Positions 35,511-46,051 are shown, counted from the first letter of the stretch. The stretch: 64,000 nt of DNA from Bradyrhizobium manausense (GCF_001440035.1 NZ_LJYG01000026.1:1-64000); one strand, 5' to 3'. Notes: generated from the sequence alone by a model not told the origin. Numbers and translations are program-made.

Positions 35511-38453
35511 ATGGAAGCCGCGACAATTGGGTTGGACATTTCGAAGCACGTATTTCACATCCATGCAGTTGATAGCCAAGGCCAAGTGGCCGGTCGCCAA
35601 CGCCTCCGGCGAGGCGAGATCGTGTCGTTTTTCTCCTCGCTCGCACCTTGCCTGGTCGGCATTGAGGCCTGCGCGACTGCTCACCACTGGGCGCGGGAGA
35701 TTCGGCAGTTCGGACACGATGTGAGATTGATCCCGCCAGCCTATGTTAAACCCTACGGTGCGCCCCGACGGCGCGTATTACCAGTGGAGGAAGGATCCAC
35801 CCAGAGAGTTGTCGATTGATCTGGTAGCTGACGAGCGGTTTGGACGAGCAATCGGACGGATCGAAGCCTCGTGACAAAGGTCGCTTTAGGCGGCCGAGCA
35901 ATCCAGCGGGCCGTAACGTGAGTGAAGCCTGAGCACGCCTCGAAAGTTACGATGTGAATGCCGACCCGATCGTATGGCGGGGAAGGCCGTGCGGACAGGG
36001 AAGCAATCGACGCACGCACCTGTCTGGTTCACCGGGGTAATGGGCATGGCACGTTGGAAGGGTAGTACGGGTAATCGGGGGAGACCCGTCTTGGTCGAAG
36101 GTCGCGCCTTCAGCATTGAGTAGTCGATGGACCGGACGGGAGTCGGACAGGGTCAAAGGTACCGATGACACCGGGTAATTCCGGCGGAGGAAAGGACCCT
36201 GACTTCAGGTGCGCTTTTGAAGATAGCGAGGGAAAGGGTAGATTGGCGATGAGCCTTGAAACGCCCGATAAGATCAGGAGCCTTCAGGGAAAGCTTTATT
36301 GCAAAGCGAAGGCGGAGCCTGCCTTCCGCTTCTATGTGCTGTATGACAAGATCTGCCGCGAGGACATTCTGAGCCATGCCTACAAGCTGGCCCGCGCCAA
36401 CGCGGGTGCGCCGGGAGTGGACGGAATTAACTTTCGAACAGATCGACGCGTCGGGACTCGAAGCATGGTTGGCTGGCCTGCGCGATGAACTCGTCACGAA
36501 GACCTATCGGCCCGATCCGGTGCGGCGGGTGATGATCCCGAAGCCCGGCGGCGGCGAACGTCCGCTCGGCATCCCAACAATCCGGGACCGGGTCGTCCAA
36601 GCTGCTGCAAAGATCGTGCTGGAACCGATCTTCGAGGCGGATTTTGAGGACGGAGCTTATGGATATCGCCCGCGCCGCAACGCGGTCGATGCCGTCAAGG
36701 AAGTGCACCGGCTTATGTGCCGGGGCTACACAGATGTTGTTGACGCCGATTTGTCGAAATACTTCGACACGATACCGCACTCGGACCTCCTCAAATCGGT
36801 GGCCCGACGCATCGTCGACCGGAATGTGCTGCGGCTGATTAAGTTATGGCTGCGAGTACCGGTCGAGGAGCGGGATAGCAACGGGAAACGGCGCATGAGC
36901 GGCGGTAAGAGTAACAAGTGTGGCACGCCACAGGGCGGTGTCATCAGTCCGCTGCTCTCTGTCACCTACATGAGCCGGTTCCTGAAGCATTGGCGTCTCA
37001 GCGGTCGGCGTGAAGCATTCCATGGCCAGATTATCTCCTATGCCGACGACTTCGTCATTCTCAGCCGCGGTCGCGCGGCGGAGGCATTGACGTGGACGAA
37101 AGCGGTGATGACCAAGCTTGGGCTGACACTCAACGAGACTAAAACCTCGGTGAAGAATGCCCGATTGGAAAGCTTTGACTTCCTTGGGTACACGCTCGGA
37201 CCCCGCCACTTCCGCAATGGGGGGCGGTGGTATCTTGGCGCGGCTCCGTCGAAGAAAAGCGTGCTGCGGATCAAGAGGAAGGTCAGCGAACTGCTGACGC
37301 CGGGCAACAAGGGCGCTTGGCCCGAAGTACAAGCACGACTGAACCGCCTTCTGCGCGGCTGGTCCGCTTACTTCAGCTATGGCTCGCTTGCTACGGCTCA
37401 TCAGGCCGTTGATCGACACGTCTTTGACCGCGTGCTCGCCTTTCTGCGCAGACGACATAAGACGCCAGGACGTGGCGTCAGACGGTTCTCTGATCAGATC
37501 TATGGGAACCCTGGCGTACTTGTGCTGAACCGCGTGCGCAAAGTGTCGCCGACGTGCGCCTTGTGACGAAACCTGTCGGAAAGCCGGATGCGGGAAAACC
37601 GCACGTCCGGTTTGATGAGCGGGGAGAGGAAACGGAACGCGCAACAAGCGCATCACCGCGCCTCTCCTCGACTCTACTACGAAGAGGAGCCAAGAATGAC
37701 GCCGCTGACGCGGCCGCGATCTGCGAAGCGGTCACCCGTCCCAATATGCGGTTCGTTCCAATCAAGAGCGTCGAGAACCAGGGCTTCTTGATGCTTCATC
37801 GTGCAAGAGGCTTGCTGGTCCGCCAACGCACCATGACGGCTTGCGCCATTCGGGCTCACTTTGCTGAGTTCGGAATCATTGTCGGGCAAGGCCGGCAACG
37901 GGTGGATGGTCTGGTGGACTTGTTGGATGACAAGGAACTGACGCTACCGGCCCACGCCCGCATCGCACTAGCCGTCCTTGTGAACCAACTGAAGGAATTG
38001 GACCGGCAGGTCGGGGCCATCGAGCTTGAGCTGGCTCAGATCCAGCGAGTAAATCCGATGGCGAAGTTGCTGTCCTCGATTCCCGGGATCGGTCCCATAA
38101 CGGCCACGGCTCTCGCCGCGACCGTGCCGGACGCGACAATGTTCCGCTCCGGGCGGGAGTTCGCGGCCTGGCTTGGCCTGACGCCTAAGCAGCATTCCAC
38201 CGGCGGGAAGGATCGGCTCGGCCGAATTACGAAACAGGGCGATTCCTATCTCAGGCACTTGCTTGTCATCGGAGCACGTAACGTCGTTCGGTACCCAAAG
38301 GCACGCTCCCGGGTTGGAGGCGGCTGGATCGAAGCCCTGCTTGAACGGCGTCGGCCCATGGTCGTCGCCATCGCCGTTGCCAACAAGTTGGCCCGGATCG
38401 TCTGGGCGATGATGACGACCGGGGAATTCTATCGGCCTAAGCTCGCGGCCTGA
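35511..38453 (+). CDS. IS110-family transposase interrupted by a group II intron
   Basis: Exon 1 (35511-35757) encodes the RuvC-like start with GLDISKHVF and VGIEACATAHHW, ending YVKPY plus one base. Exon 2 (37681-38453) resumes in frame with AKNDAADAAAICEAV and carries the C-terminal domain SIPGIGPITATALAATV, ending PKLAA. Exact removal of 35758-37680 gives 1020 bases, 339 residues plus stop, with Asp, Glu, Asp and Asp of the DEDD site visible. The ATG at 35511 has AGGAG upstream. If the intron splices, the transposase could be made; otherwise it is disrupted. Confidence 0.8.
35758..37680 (+). mobile_element. Group II intron (1923 bases) inserted in an IS110 transposase gene
   Basis: The 5' end is GTGCG at 35758, matching the GUGYG consensus; the 3' end is ...CTACTAC (AY) at 37680. 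A domain-V-like hairpin stands at about 37579-37613 (GAAAGCCGGATGCGGG, then GAAA-type loop, CCGCACGTCCGGTTT). A reverse transcriptase gene occupies domain IV. Precise joining of the flanks restores an open IS110 frame, which fixes both boundaries well. The 490 bases before the RT gene are intron RNA domains I-III. Confidence 0.85.
36249..37566 (+). pseudogene. ltrA: Group II intron reverse transcriptase/maturase (LtrA-like), one frameshift
   Basis: Intron-encoded protein: RT domain with KLARANAGAPGVDGI, VMIPKPGGGERPLGIPTIRD, GYRPRRNAVDAV, ADLSKYFDTIPH, GTPQGGVISPLL and the catalytic YADD in IISYADDFVILSR; then maturase domain X (RNGGRWYLG...YFSYGS). No HNH endonuclease domain follows. An extra base at about 36429 (GGAATTAACTTT where GGAATTACTTT is expected) shifts the frame between GVDGI and TFEQID. 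Start at 36249, MSLETPDKIRSLQGK. It needs resequencing to tell a true lesion from an error. Confidence 0.85.
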
Positions 38454-38773
38454 CTTTCCGCGTACGTTGGCCACCTTATGGTGTGAGGGCAAATGACAGC
38501 ATGATGATGGACACCGGCGGAGCTGGGGATCGAGCAAGCCCGAAGAGCTTTAAGCGCAACAAGCGCGACCCGTTGATGAGGCCTCGATCCGCGATCTCCA
38601 TCAGGGCCAGCGGCCATGGCATCGGTCGCACTAACAGGCCGTATACATGAACGCACCCGACCGGTATCCAAAGTATGCTGCCAAAAATCCCCTGCATCCG
38701 CGGGGCCAATGGTATGGACCCCGCCCTTGCCGCGGTGGAACCTCGAGCGTCAACTGCAGTGAAGGAGGATGTC
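38454..38773. other. Non-coding end of first IS110 and upstream region of second
   Basis: No gene. IS110 elements have untranslated flanks without long inverted repeats, and this stretch is best read as the 3' flank of one copy joined to the 5' flank of the next. Confidence 0.4.
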
Positions 38774-39804
38774 ATGCAGGTCGTTCGGATAGGTCTAGAT
38801 CTGGCGAAGTATGTTTTCGAAGTTCACGGCGTCGACAACCACGGGAAAGTCGTTGTGCGAAGAGGTTGCGTCGCGATGCGGTGGCCGGCTTTTTCGCCAA
38901 TTTACCGGCCTGCCTGGTCGGCATGGAGGCTTCCAACGGGGCACACTATTGGGCTCGCGTGCTCACGGAGCTTGGCCATCAGGTCCGACTGATCAGCCCT
39001 CAGTTCGTGACGCCATACGTCAAGTCGAACAAGAACGACCAGAACGATGCGGAAGCCATCTGCGAAGCGGTCGGCCGTCCGTCCATGCGCTTCGTGCCAC
39101 CGAAATCAACCGATCAGCTGGCGGTACAGGCCGTCCACCGAATTCGCCGGCGCCTGGTCGCCGACCGGGTCAGGCTCGTCAACCAGATTCGCGGTCTTCT
39201 GTCCGAGCATGGGATTGTCATTGCCCGTGACATCGCGCAGCTGCGGCGCGGCCTCGCTGTCATCGTAGGGAACATCAATGACGGCCTCAGCGAGATGCTC
39301 CGGACGCTCATGAGGGAATTGCAAGAGGAGTTGTCCGAGCTTGATAACCGTATTGCAGCCTATGACCGGCGGATAAGGGAAATCTTCCGTACAAGCGAGC
39401 AGTGCCAGCGGCTCGGCAAAATCGAAGGCATCGGACCTGTGACAGCAACAGCCTTGATCGCCGCCGTGGGCGATAGAAGCTGTTTCAAGAACGGCCGCCA
39501 GTTCGCGGCCTGGCTTGGCCTGGTGCCGAAGCAGCGATCCAGTGGAGGGCGGGCCCGCTTGTTCGGCATTAGCAAGCGCGGCGATCGATACCTGCGGACG
39601 CTGATGATTCACGGAGCTCGCGCCGCTTTAAGCCGGGCTACTGGCAAGCAGGATCCGCGAAGCCTCTGGCTCGGCAAGCTGCGGCAACGGCGCCATCCCA
39701 ATGTCGCGGCCGTGGCTCTTGCCAACAAGAATGCGCGGATCGTGTGGGCTATGCTCACGGGCGACGCAGCTTATGAGCCGGCGCTGTCGGTGAAGGCGGC
39801 CTGA
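38774..39804 (+). pseudogene. Second IS110-family transposase, single frameshift
   Basis: A related but distinct IS110 transposase. It starts MQVVRIGLDLAKYVFEVHGV at 38774 with a strong GAAGGAGG site. A one-base loss near 38863 shifts the frame, which then runs RRDAVAGFFANLPACLVGME, KSNKNDQNDAEAICEAVG, EGIGPVTATALIAAVG and to the stop at 39804. All DEDD positions are visible across the two frames. About 285 bases of non-coding IS flank follow up to the IS3 junction. Confidence 0.85.
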
Positions 39805-40091
39805 AGCGAGGCGGCAATCAAGGAAAGGAGGTCTCACCCGGCAATTGCAACAAATGGCAGGAGATGGCGAAACGGTCACCCCGTCGCTTCCCGAACCTGA
39901 TGTGTGGACCGGCACGGCTTGCGCCGATGTCTCGGGGCCGTTGAGGTGGAAGCGGGCGAAAACCATCGAGGCTCGCGGCGGAGACGTTGTCCAGCCGCAT
40001 CAAGAAGCCGGATATACGTCAGCAGTTGTGGCCGTCGATCCTGATCAAGCCGGTCGTTGCAATCGGGCGGGGTCCATATACGTCTATACAT

Positions 40092-40748
40092 GAAGCTCTC
40101 GACGAAGCCATTCTGCATGGGCTTTCCCGGTGCGATGAAGTGCCAATCGATGGGTGCGTCCTTGCACCAAGCCAGCATGGCGTTGCAGGTGAACTCGGTG
40201 CCATGGTCGGACACGATCATTCCCGGCTTGCGGCGTCGCTCGACGATCGCCGTGAGTTCGCGGGCCACGCGTCGCCCCGAGATCGACGTGCCCGGAATGG
40301 CGCCCAGGCATTCCTTGGTGACGTGTCGACGATGTTGAGGATGCGGAAGCGTCGGCCATGGCGAACTGGTCGTGGACGAAGTCCAGCGACCAGCGGGCAT
40401 TGGGCCTGGCCTCGACCAGATCGGGGCCCGGGTCCCGACGGCCTTGCGGCGAGCCCGCCGCTTGCGGACGGTGAGCCCTTCTTCGCGATAAAGCCGGTAG
40501 ATCCGGTTGATCCCCGATGGCTCGCCCTCCCGCCGCAGCAGGACGAATAGGCGGCGATAGCCGAAACGCCGCCGCTCGTTGGCGAGATCGCGCAATCGGC
40601 CACGCAGAACTGCGTCCGGTGGGCGGCTGGAGCGATAGCGGATCATCTTCCGATCCGCACCCACGATCGAGCAGGCCCGCCGTTCCGACAGGCTCATGAC
40701 GGCCTGCAGATGCGCGACAGCAGCGCGCTTGGCGGCGGGCCCTACCAT
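40092..40748 (-). pseudogene. IS3 OrfB, N-terminal part (right half of split gene), decayed
   Basis: Begins MVGPAAKRAAVAHLQAVMSL and contains GTRAPIW; the frame then slips, with RWSLDFVHDQFAM in another frame and VTKECLGAIPGTSISG in the first, so two near-compensating indels lie near 40320-40440. IVSDHGTEFTCNAMLAW and MQNGFVESF follow up to the insertion junction. The gene is doubly dead: frameshifts plus insertion. Confidence 0.85.
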
Positions 40749-41006
40749 TTTTTTGAAAGGAGCTCGCGAAGTGCGGCTGCATCGAGCATCTGCTCGGCCA
40801 GAAGCTTCTTCAGCTTCCCGTTCTCCTCCTCCAGGGCCCTCAACCGCTTCGCCTCGGAAACGTCCATGCCGCCGAATTTGGCATTCTAATTGTAGATCGT
40901 CGCCTCGGAGATCCCGTGCTTGCGAGCCAGATCGGCCGTCTTCACCCCGGCCTCATGCTCCTTCAGCACCGCAATAATCTGCTTCCGTGAACCGTGCTCG
41001 CTTCAT
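40742..41006 (-). pseudogene. IS3 OrfA with frameshift and internal stop
   Basis: Starts MKRARFTE at 41006, then two bases are missing so that [16 protein letters not shown] is only read in another frame, and a TAG replaces the Trp codon in YNWKAK. The C-terminal coiled-coil LKKLLAEQMLDAAALRELLS and KKW are intact and the stop overlaps the orfB start. Confidence 0.85.
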
Positions 41007-41071
41007 GTGTCCGTCCTTCTTCGGGCCGGACTCTAACACTCTTTCTGGAGGAAATACTCAGTGGCAGGTCA

Positions 41072-41820
41072 GGGCAGGTTGATTTGTTGTTTTCCTGCAA
41101 CCAATCGACCACGAGAACTGAATGACCTCTAAACAAGCTGACCACATAATATCCTATCGCCCCGACCGACAATCCTTCGACCGTGCATTGCAGCCGAAGT
41201 TTGCTGGCTCGCGCGCTCGTTGATAGCCTGCAATAGGTCACGATGTTGTCGTTCGATTTCGACGTCGACACGGATCCGCAACAGATCGGCGGCACGCGCG
41301 AGCTTGACCGACAGAGCCTCCTGACGATCCTCTACGGTCGCGCAGGTTCGCATTGCGGGCGCCATGCGGCGCACCAGAAACGACGACCAGGTTGGATAAC
41401 CTGAGACATCATTGCCTTCAATGATGGACAGTCGCGTTTGCCAGCTCGTTTGTAGGCCCTGCTGGCGCCGAAGCGAAACAGGCTTCCGGTCGCGCCATTT
41501 TCGAAGGAGACGGCCAGCGCAGTCGGCTCGGCAAGCAAATCGTTGTTGAACTGCAGCCCCTCACCGCTCTGCTTTTTTTCGAGCGCCTAAACAAGGCGGC
41601 AGTCGATGCGATCAACGGAAGGTGCAAGCTCAAGGGCGGCTGACAGGCCAAGCAGCGCCAGTCGACGGTAGGTCTCGATCTCCAGCAGCCGTTGCACCAG
41701 CGCTCCGATAACGTGCGACGTCAATCCAAGGTCGCAGACGAGAATTTTCGTAAAGCCTTTTTCGTCTACGCGGAAGTCTGAGGCGGCAACGCCTGCGCCG
41801 CTCTTTGTAGCAACCATAGC
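41072..41820 (-). pseudogene. DUF3422 protein, C-terminal part, frameshifted
   Basis: Minus-strand pieces in order: VAASDFRVDEKGFTKILVCD, GALVQRLLEIETYRRLALLG, GSLFRFGASRAY, RRMAPAMRTCATVEDRQEAL, AADLLRIRVDVEIERQH and VEGLSVGAIGYYVVSLF. These reproduce the C-terminal half of the DUF3422 family (about 430 residues when whole), probable inner-membrane proteins of unknown function common in Alphaproteobacteria and Betaproteobacteria. Several frameshifts separate the blocks, and the 3' end meets the IS3 terminus at 41071. Confidence 0.75.
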
Positions 41821-41880
41821 TAGGCTGTTCTTGTTAAAAACCTGTTCGGCGCGCCTGGTCGGCGAGGCGTCCTGCTCCAC

Positions 41881-42990
41881 TTCTGCCTGTTTGCACGGTG
41901 ATCGCTCGCCAGGCGGCTAGCTAGCAGCGTCAGTGCAAGGAATGACGGGTCATAAAATCCCTTTGGCGTAATCTTCACTTCCGCCGTCTCGAAAACTGCG
42001 ATGGCGCATTCGCTGATATCAACGCAGTGTGATTGCCGACTTAGGGTGATCATGCGAATGCGTCAAGCGCTCGCTCCATTCCAGATGCGTGCAGTTCCTC
42101 ACTTTGATCCGGTAACGACAACTTCCAGCATCGTAGGGCCAGTCGCGGCATTTCGATGCCAATTCTTCCATGTCGCAGGCAACTCGAAATCTATCAGGCC
42201 CAGGCTCGCCACGTTCGAGGGGATTAAGAAAGTGCCCTCAGGACGACGCGCCATTAAGCGCTCCAAGTTCTCTTCCGCATTGACGGAAGCATGAGAAGGT
42301 CGTCACGAGTTCGACGGGAACGTCGAAAGCGCAAAACTGCACTTCCTCCTGTGCCTGGGCGAGTGAAGGGCGTTGAAACCGGTGATGCGGCGCCAAGCAT
42401 GATGGTCCCTCATGCAGACCTTGCCGCCTCGACGATCCAGGGATAGCGGTTGAGTTAATGTGGCCGCCACGCGTGATCAGCCGCTCGGGCGGACGATATC
42501 GGCCCTGCTTCACTTCTTGGAGCCATCGGGGCCGGGCCGGGACGACAATGCCCTTGGTCGGCAGGGGGATCGAGCTTGCGGGTATTCACTGAGTGTAGCG
42601 TTGAACGAGTTTTCTTCATGGCACTCGAGAATTAGGTCAGCACTCCGAACAGTAGTTATCCGGAATTCCACTCGGCATAAAGATACCTTTAGGTGGACAA
42701 CGCCGGGGCTGGCATTTCATCCCGAACAAGATTGTAACCGGCAAGGGGTCGCTGTGAGGCGGCCCCTTTCGATTCCGGCGCAGCCGCGCGTTTGGCTCTG
42801 TGCCCGCGTCTTCATTCTGAGCAGGCATGGAGGTGATAATTTGCTGGCAGGGAAGGCGGCTGCCGACAGCCAGTTCACGCTAGACGCCTGTTATCGCGCC
42901 ATTTCGGGGTGAAGGAAGTCGAACGTTTTGGCCGCAACCTTGGCAAAGAGAAGTTCGCGCAGACGACACGACACGACCGCGTGGACCCCT
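41881..42990. other. About 1.1 kb without a recognisable gene
   Basis: The part next to 41881 may contain the eroded N-terminus of the DUF3422 gene, but I could not match it confidently. Frames at 42460-42912 have no protein-like features. Confidence 0.35.
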
Positions 42991-43200
42991 CTAGGCTGCT
43001 AAGAGCGGAATGGTTCCTTCAACCAATCGCGAAAATCGGGCTTTGCGTTCCCCCGCAACCAGCGATTCTTGGCATGTCTGCTTAGGCGACCCAAGGGAAT
43101 TGTCTTTCGCGTTTTGGGAACCATTCGGCAAGGACCGGGTGTTGCGCCTCCCGACGATCCTTGGCGGGCGAGGGATCGCGCACGAACGGCGGTTTGGGTC
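42991..43200 (-). repeat. Copy C of the dispersed small ORF family
   Basis: Minus-strand open frame containing GRRNTRSLPNGSQNAKD and ending VAGERKARFSRLVEGTIP, then LLAA and TAG at 42991. It matches copy B in two DNA blocks and in protein. Opposite orientation to copies A and B. No stop occurs in the aligned part. Confidence 0.55.
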
Positions 43201-43392
43201 GGACTATCGAGATCCGACCTTCCGAGTTAGGCTGCTCTCCAGTAAGAAAACAGGGCTTCCGAAATAGTGGGTCTAGCCGTGTAGCGGACCCCCGCTACCA
43301 TGCTGATTTCAAACGAGTTTTTATCGTTCTTTCGGCCTCTAAATAGACGCGAAAGTTACCCCTTACAAATTTCGTACAACTGGCCGTCGGTC

Positions 43393-43837
43393 TTCGGATC
43401 CTAAATGTCCGCTCGCCGATCAATATCCCAAGATCATTGAAAAGCTCTTTGATGATCTCGTCAGATTCAATGCCGCCTCGCCCGATCCGCAACTCGTCTA
43501 TCTGCACGGATCCGTCGAACACTATTCAGATAAGAACCTGGACAACGAGGTGGAGCAGCTGGATGCACCGATTGTCCAGCGATTGGTCCCGCTGCTGCGC
43601 GATCATCCGCTTATCGTGGTGGGATATCGCGGCAACGAGCCATCGATTATGAGGGAGTTTTTGCTCAAGCAGATCAATGCGACAAATAGATTTGCGCAAG
43701 GGGTGTACTGGTGTGTTCGCGAGAGCGACATGCAGCAATCGCTTTCGCCCTTGGTCAAAGAACTCGCAGCAGCAATAGGCACCAATTTCCAGATCGTCCC
43801 CATCGTCGGGTTCGATGAATTGCTTCAGTATGGATAA
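43393..43837 (+). pseudogene. SIR2-like domain protein, C-terminal fragment
   Basis: Open frame without a start: DQYPKIIEKLFDDLVRFNAA, then PQLVYLHGSVEHYSDKNL, HPLIVVGYRGNEPSIMREFL and a stop at 43837. HGSV, VVGYRG and the following acidic block fit the second half of the SIR2-like NAD-binding domain found in several anti-phage defence proteins. The N-terminal half with the GAG(I/A)S nucleotide motif is missing, so the gene is dead. Confidence 0.65.
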
Positions 43838-44244
43838 CGACGGGATCCAGTTTTCCGGGCTTGTGTGTTCATAGCCCCATCGAGCTTGACATTCTGCCGG
43901 CGCTTCGTCGCCTGAAGTCGCGGCGATCGAGGTCCACGTTATCGACGTTCTCCGGTAGATTCCCTTCGTCGTGCAGCCTTGTTGCGGCGTTGACGAGGAC
44001 GCCGACCGGCGGCTTCGTGTCGGCAGCTCACGCGCAGAACGGAGCAGCGCCGACAATCGTGCCGGCTAGACCCCTTCCAGCAAAAAATTTGCCAGGTTTG
44101 GCGGAGGTTGTCTGACGCAAAACCGGCCATGGAAGGCGCTGGCGTGCTTACAGCATCGTGGTTATAGTGAACTATCGTTCATCACCACGAGGCGCATATT
44201 GCGCTGCAGCGGGCCCCGTCAGTTGACTACACGCGGAGCACGAG
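43838..44244. other. Intergenic region before the AraC pair
   Basis: Four hundred bases with no convincing gene. A weak minus-strand frame (about 44056-43860) has no recognisable features. The promoter of the first AraC gene should lie at 44150-44240; GTGAACTATCGTTCATCAC at 44167-44185 contains an imperfect inverted repeat (TGAAC...GTTCA) that may be a regulator site. Confidence 0.35.
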
Positions 44245-45105
44245 ATGGAAGCCAAGCGCGAGTTTAGAGGCTCCGATACCCACGGTGTTCTGCAGCGGTT
44301 TGGTGCGGACATCCGTGCAACGAGTGAGGGGCATGGATGGTCTTCGATTTACGCGTCGATCCAACGGGAGAATCCGTTCGAGGGGCGGTTCGACGCGATT
44401 GCTGACGACCTCATTGTGTTGCACCGCAGCGGCCCCGTGCAGACGACCTTTGCATCCGGCGGGCACGTCACTTCACGTTGCATTCCGAAAGGAAGCATCT
44501 TTTTTTTGCCGGCAGGTCAAGCGTGCGAGGTGGGATTGCATGGAGCGCTGGATACTCTCCATATTTATCTCCGCGCAAACTTAATTCCTGTCCACAATGT
44601 TACGCCGCTGCTGGTCGAACGGGATGTGGTTATACAGCATCTGGCGCAGGCGGTTGAGCAGGCGGTTTGCGAGAACGTCTCGAATTCAGATCTCTTCATC
44701 GATCCGATCGCGCGGGCGCTTGCGAATAGGGTCTCCGCGATCAGCAGGAGTAGCGAACCGTGGCAGGTTCAGACCGCTGGGCTGCCGGACAACGAACTCC
44801 GGCGCGTCAAGGATTTCATAGAGGCAAATCTCGAGGGTGAGATCACTCTTGCTGCGATGGCCAGCGCGTGCGGCATCGGCACAAAGTCGTTCGTTCGGGC
44901 TTTTGCGGCAACGACCGGCAAGTCACCATACCAATATGTGATCGCGGCACGTGTCGAACGGGCCAAGCGATTGATCGAGCAAGACCAGGAAGGCCTCGCT
45001 GAGATAGCACTGCGCTGTGGCTTCTCCCATCAGGAACACTTGACGCGTGCCTTCCGCAGGCTGACCGGTCAAACGCCCGGTCGATACCGTCGCAGCGTCA
45101 ACTGA
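44245..45105 (+). CDS. AraC-family transcriptional regulator (paralogue 1)
   Basis: 286 residues. An N-terminal cupin-like sensor domain (GRFDAIADDLIVLHRSGPV, RCIPKGSIFFLPAGQACEVG) precedes two AraC helix-turn-helix units at about 190-285 (ITLAAMASACGIGTKSFVRA; LAEIALRCGFSHQEHLTRAF), ending PGRYRR. The ATG at 44245 has GGAG upstream. It is 10 bases before paralogue 2 in the same direction, and both are close relatives of the regulator at 53589. It probably activates the operon beginning at 46351 in response to its aromatic or steroid-like substrate. Confidence 0.9.
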   Translation: MEAKREFRGSDTHGVLQRFGADIRATSEGHGWSSIYASIQRENPFEGRFDAIADDLIVLHRSGPVQTTFASGGHVTSRCIPKGSIFFLPAGQACEVGLHGALDTLHIYLRANLIPVHNVTPLLVERDVVIQHLAQAVEQAVCENVSNSDLFIDPIARALANRVSAISRSSEPWQVQTAGLPDNELRRVKDFIEANLEGEITLAAMASACGIGTKSFVRAFAATTGKSPYQYVIAARVERAKRLIEQDQEGLAEIALRCGFSHQEHLTRAFRRLTGQTPGRYRRSVN

Positions 45106-45115
45106 ACAAGGGACA

Positions 45116-46051
45116 ATGCAGAAACGCTCCGATCCACCATCGCCAGCCGCAGCGCAAAATGAGCATACCGTGCGGCCTTTTGACGGAGGCGAGGTCCATT
45201 CCGTGCTGCGACAGTTCGCCGTGAAACGCGAGGCATCCAGTGCGGGGCTCGGCTGGTCGACTATGTTCGCATCGGTTCAGCGGGAAGAGCCGTTCAGGGG
45301 CCGCTTCGAAGCCAATGCCAACGCCCTGCTGGTGACTGCAGCTAGTGGACCAGTCGATGTTACCTATCGGATCGATGGACGTGTCGTATCCAGGCACTTG
45401 CAGGAGAAGGGGATCTTTTTCCTGCCGCCGCGCCGCGACTGTGAGGTGACGCTAAATACGCCGTTGAATTCGATCCATGTGTACCTGCGTCCTGAACTGT
45501 TTTCCGGCTCTGAAGGTAAAGTGCAGAACTCCGATTTTGGCCTCTTGCCTTTGTTGGGTGAGCCGGAGCCTCTAACCAGCAATCTCCTGGCAGTGGTGGA
45601 AGAAATGGTGCGTGAGGGTGATACCTCGTGTTCCCTCCTGGCCGATTCGATTGCGCATGCATTAGCCAATCGCCTTGTCGTGCTCAATGCACGGGAGCGG
45701 AAAGCGCCGGGTGCTGTGGAACGCCAGCTGAGTACACGTAGCGTCCGCTCGATTCGTGATTTTGTCGAAGCTAATATCGCCGATTGCATCAAGCTGGACG
45801 ATTTGGCTGCGATCTGCGGCGTAAGTCCCGAGTATTTCATACGGGTGTTCAAGTCTTCGCTGGGCGTGTCTCCTCACCGCTACGTTGTGGGGGTGCGAAT
45901 TCATCATGCAAAACGACTCCTGACGGACACAAACATTGGCCTTGCGGATGTGGCGCGGCAATGCGGGTTTGCGCACCAGCAACATTTCACGAACACGTTC
46001 CGTCGGATGACGGGCTTGTCGCCGGGCGCTTATCGACGGGCAATGAATTAA
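45116..46051 (+). CDS. AraC-family transcriptional regulator (paralogue 2)
   Basis: 311 residues with the same layout as paralogue 1: sensor domain with GWSTMFASVQREEPFRGRF and GIFFLPPRRDCEVTL, and a C-terminal HTH pair (LAAICGVSPEYFIRVFKSSL; VARQCGFAHQQHFTNTFRRM). The start at 45116 has AAGGGA upstream. Tandem duplicates of a sensor-regulator may divide inducer recognition or compete for one site. An inverted repeat of the shared motif lies downstream at 46128-46154, before the catabolic operon. Confidence 0.9.
   Translation: MQKRSDPPSPAAAQNEHTVRPFDGGEVHSVLRQFAVKREASSAGLGWSTMFASVQREEPFRGRFEANANALLVTAASGPVDVTYRIDGRVVSRHLQEKGIFFLPPRRDCEVTLNTPLNSIHVYLRPELFSGSEGKVQNSDFGLLPLLGEPEPLTSNLLAVVEEMVREGDTSCSLLADSIAHALANRLVVLNARERKAPGAVERQLSTRSVRSIRDFVEANIADCIKLDDLAAICGVSPEYFIRVFKSSLGVSPHRYVVGVRIHHAKRLLTDTNIGLADVARQCGFAHQQHFTNTFRRMTGLSPGAYRRAMN

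Larger units (their letters stand above)
35146..41071 (-). mobile_element. IS3-family element split by a 4.7-kb IS110/intron insertion
   Basis: Inverted ends TGACCTGCCACTGAGT are found at 35146 (reading rightwards) and, as the reverse complement, at 41056-41071, with orfA and most of orfB just inside the right end and the last part of orfB just inside the left end. The orfB frame breaks between VESF and NGRMRDEL at 35432 and 40092, where foreign DNA with two IS110 genes and a group II intron lies. The flanking 4-base sequences (GACG and GGGC) do not match, so the element's surroundings were rearranged after insertion. Confidence 0.8.

Noticed and set aside
42001-42300. N-terminal half of DUF3422
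   Set aside because: A few words look vaguely similar on the minus strand, but no block could be aligned convincingly, so it was left as unassigned.
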